From: Laccaria trichodermophora
Lineage: Eukaryota; Basidiomycota; Agaricomycetes; Agaricales; Hydnangiaceae
NCBI GenBank assembly: GCA_018417955.1
Contig: JACTVC010000021.1
Span: 62,001-126,000, forward strand
Direction of reading: 5' to 3'
DNA length: 64,000 bases
The translations under genes were made by a program, and so were the position numbers. Under the pieces are notes generated by a model. That model did not search any database. It saw nothing but the letters and a program-made list of their open reading frames with translations, and had not been told where the DNA came from. The stretch's first letter is position 1; each line of letters begins with the position of its first letter. Below are positions 39,016 to 50,539 of this stretch, piece after piece.

Positions 39016-41900
39016 GGTGTTTGCCGACGAACACTGACACCTCATCTGGGCGGGTATACTGACGGGTAACCCAGTAACCCTTGCTACGGGTATGGGTTTG
39101 GTGAGGGTTGGTAAAATCCAACCCGTACCCTTACCCATGTGTACCCTTACCCGCAACCCGCGCGGGTTACCAAACCTGTGACAATCACTACTTTCTTGAC
39201 ACTGGAGATGCAAAGTCCACCAGTAACCTCCAGAGGCATGCCATAAAATGTTGGGGCAAGGAGAATGTCGACGCTGCACGCAGGCATCCTGTTGATGAAA
39301 TCTGTGAGGCGACGAAAGGTGTACTACCATCTGGGTCAATAACAGCTGCATTCGAACACAAAGGGAAAGGGAAAGTTACTTATTCACATCGTCAGCACAC
39401 CTGAATGGAAACTAGGTAAAATTTCAACTCACCATAAAGAGAATATTACTGAATGACATGAAACAGGGCTGAACTTGTTTGTTGGGTAGCCAAGAGTTCA
39501 CGGCCTTTGAACATTGTCAAAGACTGTGGGTTCCAGAGCTTGATGAAGACCGGATGCCTGGAGTACTGGCTCCCCTCACCAAGCACATCTGCACAAGATG
39601 TCAAGTTGGTGTTTGTGAAAACTCATAATCAGATTGCTAAAATACTAATGGTCAGTTGGTGTAATGGTACTCAACATGTAAGTCTCACCTGCTTCAAGGA
39701 ACACCCAGGGTCCCTCAGCTTTGCTACAGATGCTTGGTCTTCTCCCAACCATAAGGCCTACATTGTGGTTACTGTCCACTTCAAACAAGATGGTGTTCCA
39801 CTGTCAATGCTCCTTGACATTGTCAAGGTCCCTCACTCACACTCTGGCTTGAACCTGGCAAAGGCATTCACAACTATCCTGGAAGACTTCAATATTTTGG
39901 ACAAGGTAAGCATAGTTCTATTATTACGAAATTTGATTCATACCTTGCCTCCAGATCCTCAGTATTACATGCAACAACGTGTCCAATAATGGCACAATGA
40001 TCCTCAAGCTTTCAAAGCTCACTCCTGCCTTTTCTGGTGAATCCAACTTGATCTGTTGCTTCAACCACATCCTCGCCCTCGTCGCAAAGAGCACTATTCA
40101 TGTGTTTGATGTTCCAGAAGTTGATAAAGCCAAAGTGCTGGACAACACGACCACCAAGCTGCTGGAACTGGCAAAAAACATTGATGTTGAGGAGCTTGAG
40201 GCTCAGGCAGCAAGATTGGATGATGAAAGTGACAGCAGAGGTGGGCAGGTGGACAGTGTGGATGGATGGATTGACAAGTGCCTTGAATTGTCAGATGTTG
40301 AGCACAAGGAACTGGATGACAGTGTCCTCCCAGTTTGGCTGCTCCTAGTCAAGGTAAGTTCAGTTTGCATTTTGGACATGGATATACAAAAACTTACCAA
40401 GAACCTACAGCTATGTAAACTCTCCTATGCCATCATCAACTCCACCACTCTGCTGTTGCCAAAGTGGTTTTCAACATTGAAAGACCTGAAACTTGATGAG
40501 TGCATGATGCCCTGAGATGTTTCGACATGTTGGAACTCGACCTATGATATGTTGAAGTTTGCAATCAACTATCGAAAGGTGATTGACAGACTTACCAGTG
40601 ACAAGAATCTTGGCCTTTGGCAGTATGAGCTTGACAACAATGAGTGGGAGATCGCCAAACAGTTGTCTTCATTGTTGATGGTGAGCTGACATCAATCCAT
40701 GGGACAGCTTACTAATTGTTTCACAGATATTCAAAGACATGACTTTGTATTTTTCACGCTTGACACCCAACATACCCACCATCCTTCCAGCCATGGACCA
40801 CATCGATGAGTGGCTGACGACTGCCTCTATCAACTCCAAGCTTCCCACATCCATCCGCATGGCTGCCAGTCTGTCCAAAAAAACCTTGAACCACTACTAC
40901 AAATGTTCAGATTGCTCTAAGGTCTATCGCATCACAATGGGTATGTATTTCAGTTCGACTTCTTTGATTCATTCATACACTAACTTCCCTTAAACAAGTT
41001 CTTGATCCATGTTGTAAACTTGAATACTTCAAAACAGCAAAATGGGAGAAGGAATGGATTGACAGAGCAGAATGGCTCTTTAGGCAGGAATACATCAACT
41101 CGTACAGGGATCTTGAGGTTGAGGCCTCAGAACCGAGCATTGTTCTTGCTGCTCAGGCAGAGAAGTGGGTAAGCACCTTCCTCATTCAAGTTGATAATTC
41201 TAAACACAGTTTTAGAGCACCTCAACATCAACCAACATGTTTGACTCCCTTCCTGCATTCTCAGGAATGGCATCTTTTACCAACGATGATGAAGTTTCCT
41301 GATACCTTTCTGAAGATGTCGTGCCAATGAAACCAGAGGATATGCTTGCATGGTGGGCATCCAAGAAGACTGTCTACCCTTGCCTCTCTCGAATAGCACT
41401 CGACTATCTTTCAATCCCTGGTATGTAAATCAAACACAGACTGAGACCTTACTAATGTACTCATTAGTTACCTCTGTCGATGTTGAACATGTCTTCAGCC
41501 ATGGCTGCATCCTTTTGTCTCATCTCTGCAACTGCATGTCTGCTCAAACAACTCACTCGCTCATGTGTCTCCAGGCTTGGAGCCTTCTTGGCTATGTCAA
41601 GAATAAGGATGTACTATCTGTTACATGGCTGCCAGAGACTGAAGGTGAGGATGATGAGGATTTAGAAGATGGCTGGGATGACATTGATGTGTAACATATT
41701 TTCAAACTGCCATACATGTTTCGTGCTCTAGTAGTAGATGACCCATCAGACCTGTTGAACCTGCCCAACCTGTGTAAGACCCACCCAACCCGTGTATGGA
41801 CCCACACCCACACCCTGACCTGGGTGTTGGGTAGGGGTATTTGTGTGTGCAGGTACAGGTCACCACATTAGCACCCACAGGTTACCTGTGGTGATCACTA
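39016..41900 (+). mobile_element. hAT-superfamily DNA transposon, degraded
   Basis: Subterminal regions rich in GGGTAACCC/ACCCGTA words lie at both ends (39045-39175 and 41755-41895), typical of fungal hAT ends. They enclose a spliced, stop-containing hAT transposase. The right end appears to be near CACAGGTTACCTG at about 41876-41890; the left end is not resolved. Similar strings (GGTTACC, CTGTG, ATCACTACTT) occur in the same orientation at about 39168-39196 and 41881-41905, so the left part may derive from a second hAT end. Confidence 0.7.
39186..41694 (+). pseudogene. hAT transposase pseudogene
   Basis: A BED-finger-like start (FLDTGDAKSTSNLQRHAIKC) is followed by hAT blocks: LSFATDAWSSPNHKAYIV, LICCFNHILALVAK, DVSTCWNSTYDML, SIRMAASLSKKTLNHYYK, VLDPCCKLEYF and the C-terminal dimerisation region (LAWWASKKTVYPCLSRIALD; TSVDVEHVFSHGCILLSHL). 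Introns of 50-60 bases separate the pieces. Two in-frame TGA codons (40513-40515 before DVST, 41300-41302 before YLSED) stand where the family usually has Arg. Several other family arginines appear as Cys or His (TCW for TRW, SHGC for SRGR, CNC for RNR). All fit CpG-to-TpG/CpA transitions. The N-terminus is truncated. The transposase cannot be functional. Confidence 0.88.
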
Positions 41901-42140
41901 CTTGGGGTGCCCTGAGCTATCCTCAAGGAGTCCCAAAGCAGTACCACAATGTGCCAGGATGCTTAAGTGTGCTTCAGTATATATCAATATCATTGTTGTG
42001 CTGCTGTAGTGTTGATGGTGAAAGAAATGAGGTGATTGCCATATGGGGCAACAATGAAAAGGACAGACAGTGCTAAAACACTACATGATGAGTAAGCCTG
42101 AGGTACAAGGGCAAACTCATCTTAGGATAAGATAGCATCT

Positions 42141-42240
42141 GTGTCAGAACCAGACATCTCACATATGTGTATGTACAGTACTAATACATGTCTACACTAC
42201 TGGTAGTGTTTTCCCCACCTTTTGGATCTGGTTCTGACAC
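42141..42240. mobile_element. 100-bp MITE-like element (copy A)
   Basis: Perfect 14-base terminal inverted repeats, GTGTCAGAACCAGA, enclose a 72-base core. The copy in unit B is at 58731-58825. Both sit at the same place in the duplication, so the element predates it. It could instead be a solo remnant of a larger element. Confidence 0.6.
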
Positions 42241-42766
42241 TAAGAAATCACTTATCAGCCATCTCCCAAATTTTTTCAAATCTTTTTTGTTCCTCATAAC
42301 ACCCTTGGCTGACTTGAAACACTGAACACAAAAAATGGATGAAAAATAAAAATACATCAAAAATGAACATTCTATCTGTTTTTAAAAAACTCATATTTTC
42401 CTGTCTTTTTTCATATTATTTTTGGGTCTATTTTTCATCTTGTTTGTCTCAAAAATAGATAGTGTGAACAAGGCTGGTAACAATATTCTCGAGGACCATG
42501 GAAAAGGAAACAATTGGAGGTCTTCATTGCCCTCCTAGATATGGATGCAAGGATATAGGAAGGATTGAAAGAGAGCAGTGTATTATAGATTATGAAGTAT
42601 CACTCTCAACAAGGTTCAAGGACACCATTCAATGAAAGGTAATCTACTATCTGCCCCAACCCAACCCCCAAGTATCAAAGAGAACAAAAAAAAACGAAGC
42701 AAAACTCGAAACAAACGTCAAACTCACAACTTCATAATCAAAAGGGAATATATGACACCACGACAT

Positions 42767-44513
42767 TCAAAACGGCACAGGCTCCCAAGACTGCACCGTA
42801 TCACACTCTTCCACCCACACCGATTTCGAAAAATTCTCGCATGCCTGTCTTAACCGCGCTTTGAGTGCCCGAGCGGATGCTTCGTCTGTGTAAGTCATGG
42901 TGTTATGGCCTGCTGGGTTCTGCACACCGTACACACTTCCTGTAGTGTTCTCCCCACCGTACAGACGCCATCGTGTACACGCTAGCCATCATCGTGTTCT
43001 CCCTGCCAGCAGTCGTCATGTTACCCCCACACAGATTGACACAGTTCGCAGAATCGTCAACAACGATATTCGCAAGGTCACTCCCGAACCTCGCGATTGG
43101 ATTTCGCGTTTTCGACGAAGTGATAGGGTTCTTCCGCATCGAGTTGGGGTTCTCTTGCACCGTCCTGTTGATTGGGTTCTGCGAGAAGGGATTCTTGGGA
43201 CCATGCGAGATCGAAGCCAAGGTCGACATTGTTGACGAGCTCGAAGTAGTCATCGTGTTGATTATATCACGCAAGAGTCGGCTGGAAGGTCGAAGCGCAG
43301 GTAAGCTGGCATGCGGAGCCAAACTCGAATGGCTCCCAACGACCAAACTAGCACGCGGACTCCCAGGCACACCACTCTTCTGCCCATGGCCAGTCGCACT
43401 GGTGACCCCCAAACCACCACCACCACCAGCAGTAGCCCCAGATTTCCTCCTCCTCCTACACGCCTCACGTAACCGCGCATTCAGCGCCGGCATCAATGTT
43501 TCCTCCTCCTCATCCCCCTCATCACCCTCCTCCTCATCACCACTTTCATCCAAAACCGCACGAACTCGATCAACCACCGTCATTCGCACTCCAGCATGTC
43601 GAGGGGACCGCAAAGAAACAGGAACAGGCGACCCATTCTCATCCACGCTAAACCTAAACCTTGGGGAGCGGGTATACCCACTTGGCCTGTATATGTCTCT
43701 TTCCTTGACCAGGCGATTCATCGGCACAGCTTTTTCAGATGGAGAGACGGTGACGACGGTGATGGGTTCTATGGCGAAGGTATCCTCGAATGGGTTCTCG
43801 CTCTCCCCTTCCTCTTCCTCCAAGATAGTGTTGTTGCTGTTCGTGATCACTAGAGACACTTCAAGGTACATGTCTAGATCGAATAGGTCCGTGTAATGTG
43901 GAGGAGGAGGAAGGGAGTTGACGACGTTCTGGGGGTTCGTGAATGGGTCCTCCTCGTGCTCTTGCTCCTGCTCTTGTTGCCCATGCCAACCTAAAAGAGG
44001 CGTACTGGTCGTCATGTACCTGCCTGAACTACTCAAACTTTCCCAAGGGATGTCCCAAGACGCGTCGTCTGGGCATGGACTTTGCTTATCCAAGCTGATC
44101 TGAAGACTCTGTGAGATGTTGAAAGACAGTGGATCTGGGGATGGGGACGGGGAGACGTCGAATGGGTTGATGTCTTCTTTATTAAGCATGTATTCCAAGT
44201 CCTCCATGATGTGTTTCAATGCAATGTCTTCGTCGTCATCTTCCGGGCCTGGGGCTGGGTGGTGTGCATGGGACGCTTGACGCAGCAGGAGAAGCTGATG
44301 ATGGAGGGGGCTTCTTTTCAGGCGTACAAGGTGTGATGATCACCGCTGGAAGTGGTTGACGCGGATGTAAGCTTGAGATCTGGTACGTCGTACCCCCATC
44401 GACGCAGGCATTCCAGTCGTCTACGGCTGTAAGGGATGGGCTTGAGGTCGTTGTCGCGTGGTACTGGCATTACGCCGTTGTTTTGGGCTGGCGATTAGAC
44501 TTGGGTTGCGCAT
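42767..44513 (-). pseudogene. Ser/Thr-rich unknown gene, copy A
   Basis: Homology with unit B places the original start at 44513 (MRNPSLIASPKQRR). A deletion of several tens of bases downstream of that start shifts the frame in copy A. From 44219 a 438-codon frame is open: MEDLEYMLNKEDINPFDVSP, an acidic central stretch, RPSGYTRSPRFRFSVDENGS (the best-conserved block), RMTVVDRVRAVLDESGDEEE, and a Ser/Thr/Asn-rich tail with ARFGSDLANIVVDDSANCVN. A 2-base deletion near 42962 relative to copy B shifts the last ~60 codons; the intact ending elsewhere is ACENFSKSVWVDDCDTVQSW. No domain is recognised; it looks largely disordered with a few conserved blocks, perhaps a regulatory or scaffold protein. 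It is head-to-head with the downstream flavin monooxygenase. Confidence 0.65.
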
Positions 44514-44710
44514 GAATTGTTCCTTTTGTGAGTGCCATGCATCTGTGATGACTATCTTAGTTATGCAAGCAAAGATGGATCTGGGAAAGATGTACCAAGT
44601 TGATTAGAACCAAGGGAACAATACTCGTGCGGTGACTAGGCAAGGAGTTTGCGGTGGACCATACCTTTGCTTGAGAGGTATAGTAGTTGGGAGTGGGCTT
44701 GACTGCTGTG

Positions 44711-45434
44711 CAAGGGGGGAGCAGGATTTAAATTTGCCATATGGGGCTGGTTAGTTAGTCTGGCCGCCAGGCTGTTAATTTTTTTTAATTTTAAGTACCA
44801 ATTTCGGGTAATTTACAGTTTGCATGAGCTTAGATTAGACTGGTGCACTCTCTGATGCATTTGACAAGCTCTCCTCACTTACCAAGCAGGATATTTCCCA
44901 GGATGGCCCTGCCAGAACCAGTATGTGCTACTTACACTGGGATAATAACCATTTCAAGAAGCCTGGTATGTATATGATATAGATTGAGGGGGATATTCAA
45001 GACGATAAAACTGTTATCTGTCCACATTGTGAGACACCAGTCCATCTGGGCACAGTTGAGGCCAACAATGAAAGCAGAATAATTATCTGCAGACGAAAAG
45101 GCTGTGAGACATTGTGGGTAAGTCATTTTCTTTTCATGTCATTTCAGCCTACCCACCACTGACTATGCAGTACCACCTTTTATGCATTGGACTGGATCAT
45201 GGTATCAATGACTGGGTTTGTGACCCATGCAAGAGTGTAGAAAAAGCAGAGGAAGGGGCGGCAAATGAAGGTGTGCAATGTAGATAAGGTGGCGACACCC
45301 AAAACACAGTACCTATTTATAGACTTTACCTATATATGGTAATTTATTTGCATGCTAGTTAGCTAGTCCTGCCATAGTGGCCTTAAAAGAAAAATCAGCA
45401 TGATATATTAAATTAAAATTGGGCTCCCCCCTTG
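44711..45434 (+). mobile_element. 724-bp non-autonomous DNA transposon with 12-bp TIRs and 8-bp TSD, carrying a PHD-like fragment
   Basis: The termini are perfect inverted repeats, CAAGGGGGGAGC...GCTCCCCCCTTG. They are flanked by the direct repeat CTGCTGTG (44703-44710 and 45435-45442). Unit B has the uninterrupted site GGGCTTGACTGCTGTGTACG at about 61450-61469, so both the insertion and its target duplication are shown by comparison within the window. An 8-base duplication fits the hAT superfamily, although the termini are not the usual CAG type. No transposase is encoded. Confidence 0.9.
44983..45287 (+). CDS. PHD-finger-like fragment inside the 724-bp transposon
   Basis: Exon 44983-45117 joins exon 45171-45287 by a 53-base GTAAGT...GCAG intron. 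The product has a Cys/His pattern of PHD type: VICPHCETP, then ESRIIICRRKGCETLWYHLLC, then NDWVCDPCKSVEK. That is C-x2-C, C-x4-C, H-x2-C (in the WYHLLC motif) and C-x2-C, the C4HC3 order of histone-tail-reading PHD fingers. Upstream sense sequence in the same direction (ISQDGPARTSMCYLHWDNNH) suggests part of a further exon, but no start codon was fixed. The piece ends at TAA 45285-45287. It could be a captured host gene fragment or the relic of a larger transposon protein. Confidence 0.6.
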
Positions 45435-45869
45435 CTGCTGTGTACGGAAGAAGAACAGCGAAGTCAGGAAGGCCCATATTCTCTGCAAGATAGCGACGAG
45501 TCCCATTGGCAAAGGACCTCTAGAGGCATTTTGGGCTGGTTGGCGCGCATATATGCGCACAGTGCATGGCGAAAATTTTAAATTCACAGATGAAAGGCGG
45601 ACGCGACGCGTTTATTTGTCGATGTTTGATTCGCCTTGTCTCTCTCTCCGTTCTGCCATTTTCAGCGGAAGTGACGTCTGTCAGAAGCAGCCATCGCGCC
45701 TACCGTATTTCCGATATTCCCCTCCTTTCATCAGTCACTGGAATTCGATCAACTGGAGTACATGAAGAATTTGACATATCGTGATATAAACCCGCTTGAG
45801 AATTTGGTGCCGCTGAGTGGAACACCACCTGTCTCATCCTCTTCCATCACAATCAGCTCACAGGATTGA

Positions 45870-48461
45870 ATAGTCAATGAACGCCATCCAATCGAGGCAT
45901 CCCTTCCTACCTTGTCCAAGCTGGGAACGAACGTTCCTGCCGATATCGATGCCACGAGAGTCGCTTCGACGTGGCTTTCATCTTTCGCCAAGTTTGCAGA
46001 AACGGGCGACGTAGAAGGCGTAACTAGCCTTCTCGTAGAATCAGACTTCTCCTCAAGCCTTCTACCAGAGTCCTCCAACAATACCACCACAGCATCATCA
46101 TCCTCCGTATCTCTCTACTGGAGAGACATCCTCGCCCTTACCTGGGATCTACGAACATTTGAAGGAACAGCCGCGATCAAAGCTTTCCTCGTGGACCGAT
46201 TAGCAGATGCACAGATCCATAACATTGAGCTTAGCGATGAAATCAAGCCGCAACTCCAACAACCTCATCCCGATCTCGCGTGGATCCACAATCCATCTTC
46301 ACCACCCTCGACAGCCTGAAAGGGTTCCCAGAAAAGATAGGCGCATTACGAAACCCAGAACCGAACCATGGTAAATGGGAGGAGGCTCGCCAAAGGGAAG
46401 TCGCTTTCGAAGGAGCAGACCCTAGTGTCCTCATTATCGGGGGAGGCCACAGCGGATTGGAGGTTGCTGCACGTCTGAAAGCGTTGGATGTACCCACCTT
46501 GGTGATCGAAAAGAACGAGAGGATAGGGGATAACTGGAGGGAGAGGTATGAAGCGTTGTGCCTTCACGATCCCGTTTGTAAGTGTTGCTGCCTGCGTGCT
46601 GGTGCGATTCACTGACGTGAAGGATTTGAAGGATACGGTCAATTTCCTTACCTCCCGTGGGTATCTCCTTCCCTTCTGTATCATGAAAGAACGCTAAGTG
46701 TTGAATAGGTTTCCTTCAACCTGGCCCGTCTTCGGCCCAGCTAAAAAGGTGCGAACACCATCAGGTCAGAGACAACTTGAACCTAACAATCACACAGCTC
46801 GCCAACTGGCTCGAATTCTACGCCGAGGCCCTAGATCTAAACGTTTGGACCTCCTCGACAGTGACCAAAGCGACTCGGGATGAGGAGACGAAGTTGTGGA
46901 ACGTCGTTGTACGGCAAGCAAATGGACAAGACCGGATTTTCAAGGTCAAGCATGTTGTCTTTGCCATGGGGTTCAAAGGCGGCGAGGGTTACGTCCCATC
47001 TATTCCCGGAATGGTATAGCCTATTTTCTCTCATATCACCACTGTATGAAGAATGACGTCGACTTTAGGAGACCTTCACAGGGCAAGTCCTGCATTCATC
47101 GCAGCACAAAAGCGCTAGGGACCATGTTGGCAAAAAAGTCGTCGTTATTGGCTCTTGCACGTCTGGTGCGTTTGAGCTGACCTCCAAGTGGTTGATAAAT
47201 GACTGAAAGTTTTATAGCCCACGACATTTGCGTGGACTACGTCGATCATGGTGTTGGTACGATCTTTTTTTTTTCAGCTCTGAAAAGTGTCTTCCGCTTA
47301 ACGAAAGACGTCAGACGTGACAATGTTCCAACGTAGCTCGACGTACATCATCTCAGCGGGGAAAGGAGTGCGCATGTTGTTGGAGGGTAAGCGTCCCGTT
47401 CAAGCGCAGGAAAGCTTCCTGTTTTCCTTCAAGTCTCATTACGATCCACAGGTCTGTATTCGGAGAACGGTCCCCCCACAGATCTTGCAGACAAACTGAT
47501 CGCGGGCTTGACACACCGAGGGATGAAAGCAATATGGGAGAACGTCGACAAGCAAGTCGTCCCTCCCCGTCTCCTTGCTCCAATGCGACGCTGACCTTTT
47601 CAATCCGAACTAGGGATACTATCGAAGGCCTGCACAAAGTCGGGTTCAGAACCAACAAGGGATACCTGGACTCTGGGCTCATGCTGACCCTCTGGCAGAA
47701 AGCCGGTGGTTACTACCTAGGCACGCTCGACATCCTATTGAAAAGGTGATCTAGGGCTAACATCATCTCTTCCACAGACGTCGGAGGCAGCCAATACCTA
47801 ATCGACGGCAAGATCAAGCTAAAGAACGACAGCCAAATCGCAGGGTTCACCGAGACAGGGCTGAAATTCGACAACGGGAGCGAACTTTCCGCGGATGTGG
47901 TGGTCTTTTGCACAGGGTGGGTGTTCACATTCTTTCATCTACGTCCAGGGCATGTCTGACTTGAACCAAAGTCTCACGGACGCCCACTACGGGATACGCA
48001 GGAACTGCGGAGACGAAGTGGCGGATAAGTGCAAGCCTTTGTGGGGGATGGACGAGGAGGGCGAGATTAATGGATGTTGGAAGGATATGGGCGTTCCGGG
48101 GTTGTGGTATATCATGGGTACGTTGCTCCTGTTCCTTAGAGAGAAAAGTCGTTTTGTTCTTCTGGACTCGCTTTCCTCTTCCTCTCTTCTGGGATACTCG
48201 TGCTTCTTTCCTTCTTCCCTCTCTCGTTTCCCAAGAGACTCGTGTCCCTCTTCGTCCTTCCACAAAAAAGCTCACGGCTCTGCTCCACACAACAGGTAAC
48301 CTAGCCCTATGCCGCTTCTACTCCAAAACCATCGCTCTCCGTAAGCCCATTTCCTTTATCTTCCTTCCAATCGACAAGTGGCTGACATGTACATGTACAT
48401 GCCAGAAATCAAAGCCATGGAGGAAGGACTTTTCAGTGCGCGTTATGGTGGGTCTGTATGA
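45870..48461 (+). pseudogene. Flavin-containing monooxygenase, copy A (disrupted)
   Basis: Multi-exon FAD/NADPH-dependent monooxygenase of the basidiomycete type: N-terminal NTF2-like region (IEASLPTLSKLGT, FAKFAETGDVEGVTSLL, YWRDILALTWDLRTFEGT), FAD motif VLIIGGGHSGLEVAARL, substrate/NADPH region (ALCLHDPV, LANWLEFYAEALDLNVWTSS), second dinucleotide motif VVVIGSCTSAHDICVDYV across an intron, then DVTMFQRSSTYIISAGK, YLIDGKIKLKNDSQ, and the end GVPGLWYIMG, NLALCRFYSK, EIKAMEEGLFSARYGG (TGA at 48459). Compared with copy B it lacks 94 bases at about 46288, next to an ATCCA microhomology, which shifts the frame to a stop. The 5' start is not resolved. Such enzymes N- or S-oxygenate small molecules; this copy cannot make a full protein. 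Confidence 0.85.
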
Positions 48462-48484
48462 GGTCCTGTTTAGCTTTTTGCGCA

Positions 48485-49246
48485 ACATTTGTATATGGAT
48501 GTAAGAATATAGGGAGAATGAAAAGAGAGCAATTGTTCTATAAATTACGACTGTATCACTCTGGACGGACACCAACGGAACGAAAGGGTAGTAGCAAGTC
48601 ATCTATCTACCCAACCCCCAAGTACGAAAGAGAACAAAAAAGCAAACGAACAAAACTTGAAACAAACTCACAACTCCAAAAGGAATCTACAAAAAACACG
48701 CCACGACATTTCAAAACGGCACAGGTTCCTACAGGTTCCCAAGACTGCACCGTATCACACCCCTCCACCCACACAGATTTCGAAAAATTCTCGCATGCCT
48801 GCCTCAACCTCGCTTTGAGTGTCCGAGCGGAGGCTTCGTCCGAGTAAGTCGTGGTGTTCTGTCCTGCGTGCACAGAAGTCGTCGTGTACACGCTACTCAT
48901 CGTGCTCTGCGCACTGTACGCGCTACCCATAGTGTTCTGTGCACTATACACACTTCCAGTCGTGTTCTCCCCACCAAAGACAGACGTCTTCGTGTACATG
49001 CCACCCGTGGTCGTGTTACCCCCACACAAACTAACACAACCCGCAAAATCATCAACAACGATATTCGCAAATGTCCCTTCCAAACCGCGCGATTGCGTCG
49101 CGATGGGGTTCATGCGCGTCTCCGACTCGATTGGGTTCTCACGACTATGCACAATTGAAGCCGAAGTTGACGTTGTTAATGAAGAGCTCGAGGTCGAAGT
49201 GGCCATCGTGTTGGTTATATCCCGCAAGAGTCGGTTGGAAGGTCCA
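48485..49246 (-). pseudogene. Ser/Thr-rich unknown gene, truncated copy C
   Basis: The 3' portion only of the same gene as 42767-44513: MRDITNTMATSTSSSSLTTS, GTFANIVVDDFAGCVSLCGG, then VYSAQNTMGSAYSAQSTMSS repeats and ACENFSKSVWVEGCDTVQSW. An 11-base duplication near the end alters the C-terminus. Homology with the other copies stops abruptly near 49246, in the middle of the gene. Its position just after monooxygenase A suggests that the Ser-rich/monooxygenase pair was once tandemly repeated. Confidence 0.75.
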
Positions 49247-50500
49247 CCAGCAACTGTGAAGATTTAATAAGCTCGCTGAATGGCTTCAGCTCTGACTGAA
49301 TATCTTGCCTCACCACTTGCTCTCCCACACCAGTTCTCCCAATGGACATATTCGCTTAGGTTGGTGTCCCAATTTCTTATCCCATCGGTGAGTTTATTAA
49401 AATATGATGTATCCCCGTATATTGTCTTTCTCCTCATTCACGCAAAGCAGTGTGGGAATACAGCGCCTGCTCGTTTGACTGGTGTGGGGATTGCGGATAG
49501 GAAGGGGGACAATAGTTGGCCTGGCGGGGAAGAGAGTGCGGACATGGGTGGGGATGAACAGCCGATTGGTATTGAGATCGTCAAGACCATTGTGAGTGAC
49601 TGCGATGCAACGCCTTTATCACTTCCTGCTTTCTTTTCGGACTTGAGTATCAAGAGCACCGAGTCGCCGAATGCGAGCACGAAATCGCGTTCGTCACCGA
49701 AGAGCTGCGAATGGTCGTCTACGGCTGTATCTGGTGTATCTGGTGTAATATCCGCCTCGACGATAGACTTCCACAACGTCGATATTGTCTGATATTCCCG
49801 TCATGCGTGGCACCACACCGTCTGGAAGTTGCTCGACCGGCTCACCGGGATGCCTGATCAGCGACGGGACAGAGGAGGGAATGGGATGCTTTCGTCAGGC
49901 AACGAGGTGAGACCAAGCAGCAATACGGAAGGTATCCAAGGGCAATGTTGAACACATGTTTGAGATGTAAATCTATGTCAAGTCCATCAGTACTCGGAGA
50001 ACTTGAAGTGAAAGGGTACACACGTCGAAAAGAGTTAAATCATTTCCCTTTCAGAAGTCGCGGAATTGCACGACGCCTGTTTTCTCATCATTCGTCATCC
50101 GTAGTAACTAGAAACAACGCCCTTCCGGAAAGTCATTGAAAGAAAGGCTGAGAACCCTGGTCATTCAATATCAAACGGACATGATAGGCACATTCGAAGT
50201 GGATATTCTTGATGCTCTCGATGTCAATGGGCGATCGACCTTTGATGGGAGAAATGATCCCAATGCCCTATTGCAGTATCAGTAAAGGGGGAAAAGATTC
50301 GAGCACGGAAGTTGATTGACCTTCAACATGGCCTGACAAACTCGCGCAATTATACAAGAATCGCTGGGAGGTTCAACATAAAGGGTCCCTTCATCTTTGA
50401 TCTGGACAGCCGGTATAGGAGCCCTATCCGAACAAGGTGGGAGATGCTCTAGACGACAATGGTAAGGACTCTAGGGAGAAGAACGAGGAAATTTCGTGAG
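49247..50500. other. Unassigned sequence, no supported gene
   Basis: Opposed frames at 49280-49792 (+) and 49438-49776 (-) overlap. The minus frame (DTAVDDHSQLFGDERDFVLA) shares only a short TAVDD word with the 5' end of the Ser-rich genes. Neither is recognised. The rest (49793-50500) shows nothing identifiable. Confidence 0.4.
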
Positions 50501-50539
50501 CTTACGCCGTCGTTGCAGAGAAACAACCCCTCCAGCTGA

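Larger units (their letters stand above)
41898..48490 (+). repeat. Segmental duplication unit A (partner 58472-64000)
   Basis: It starts TTGGGGTGCCCTGAGCTATC and stays alignable by eye to unit B through a short MITE, the Ser/Thr-rich gene and the flavin monooxygenase. Differences are the 724-base insertion at 44711-45434, a 94-base deletion at about 46288, and many substitutions. Unit B runs off the window end. Confidence 0.85.

Noticed and set aside
39168..41905. 8-10-base direct repeat ATCACTACTT at both sides of the hAT element as its target duplication
   Set aside because: The left copy lies within the surviving BED-finger coding sequence rather than outside an element end, so it cannot be a simple target-site duplication.
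49280..49792. 170-codon plus-strand frame and overlapping 112-codon minus frame
   Set aside because: Each is the shadow of the other, neither has recognisable motifs, and the region follows a truncated pseudogene. Left as unassigned.
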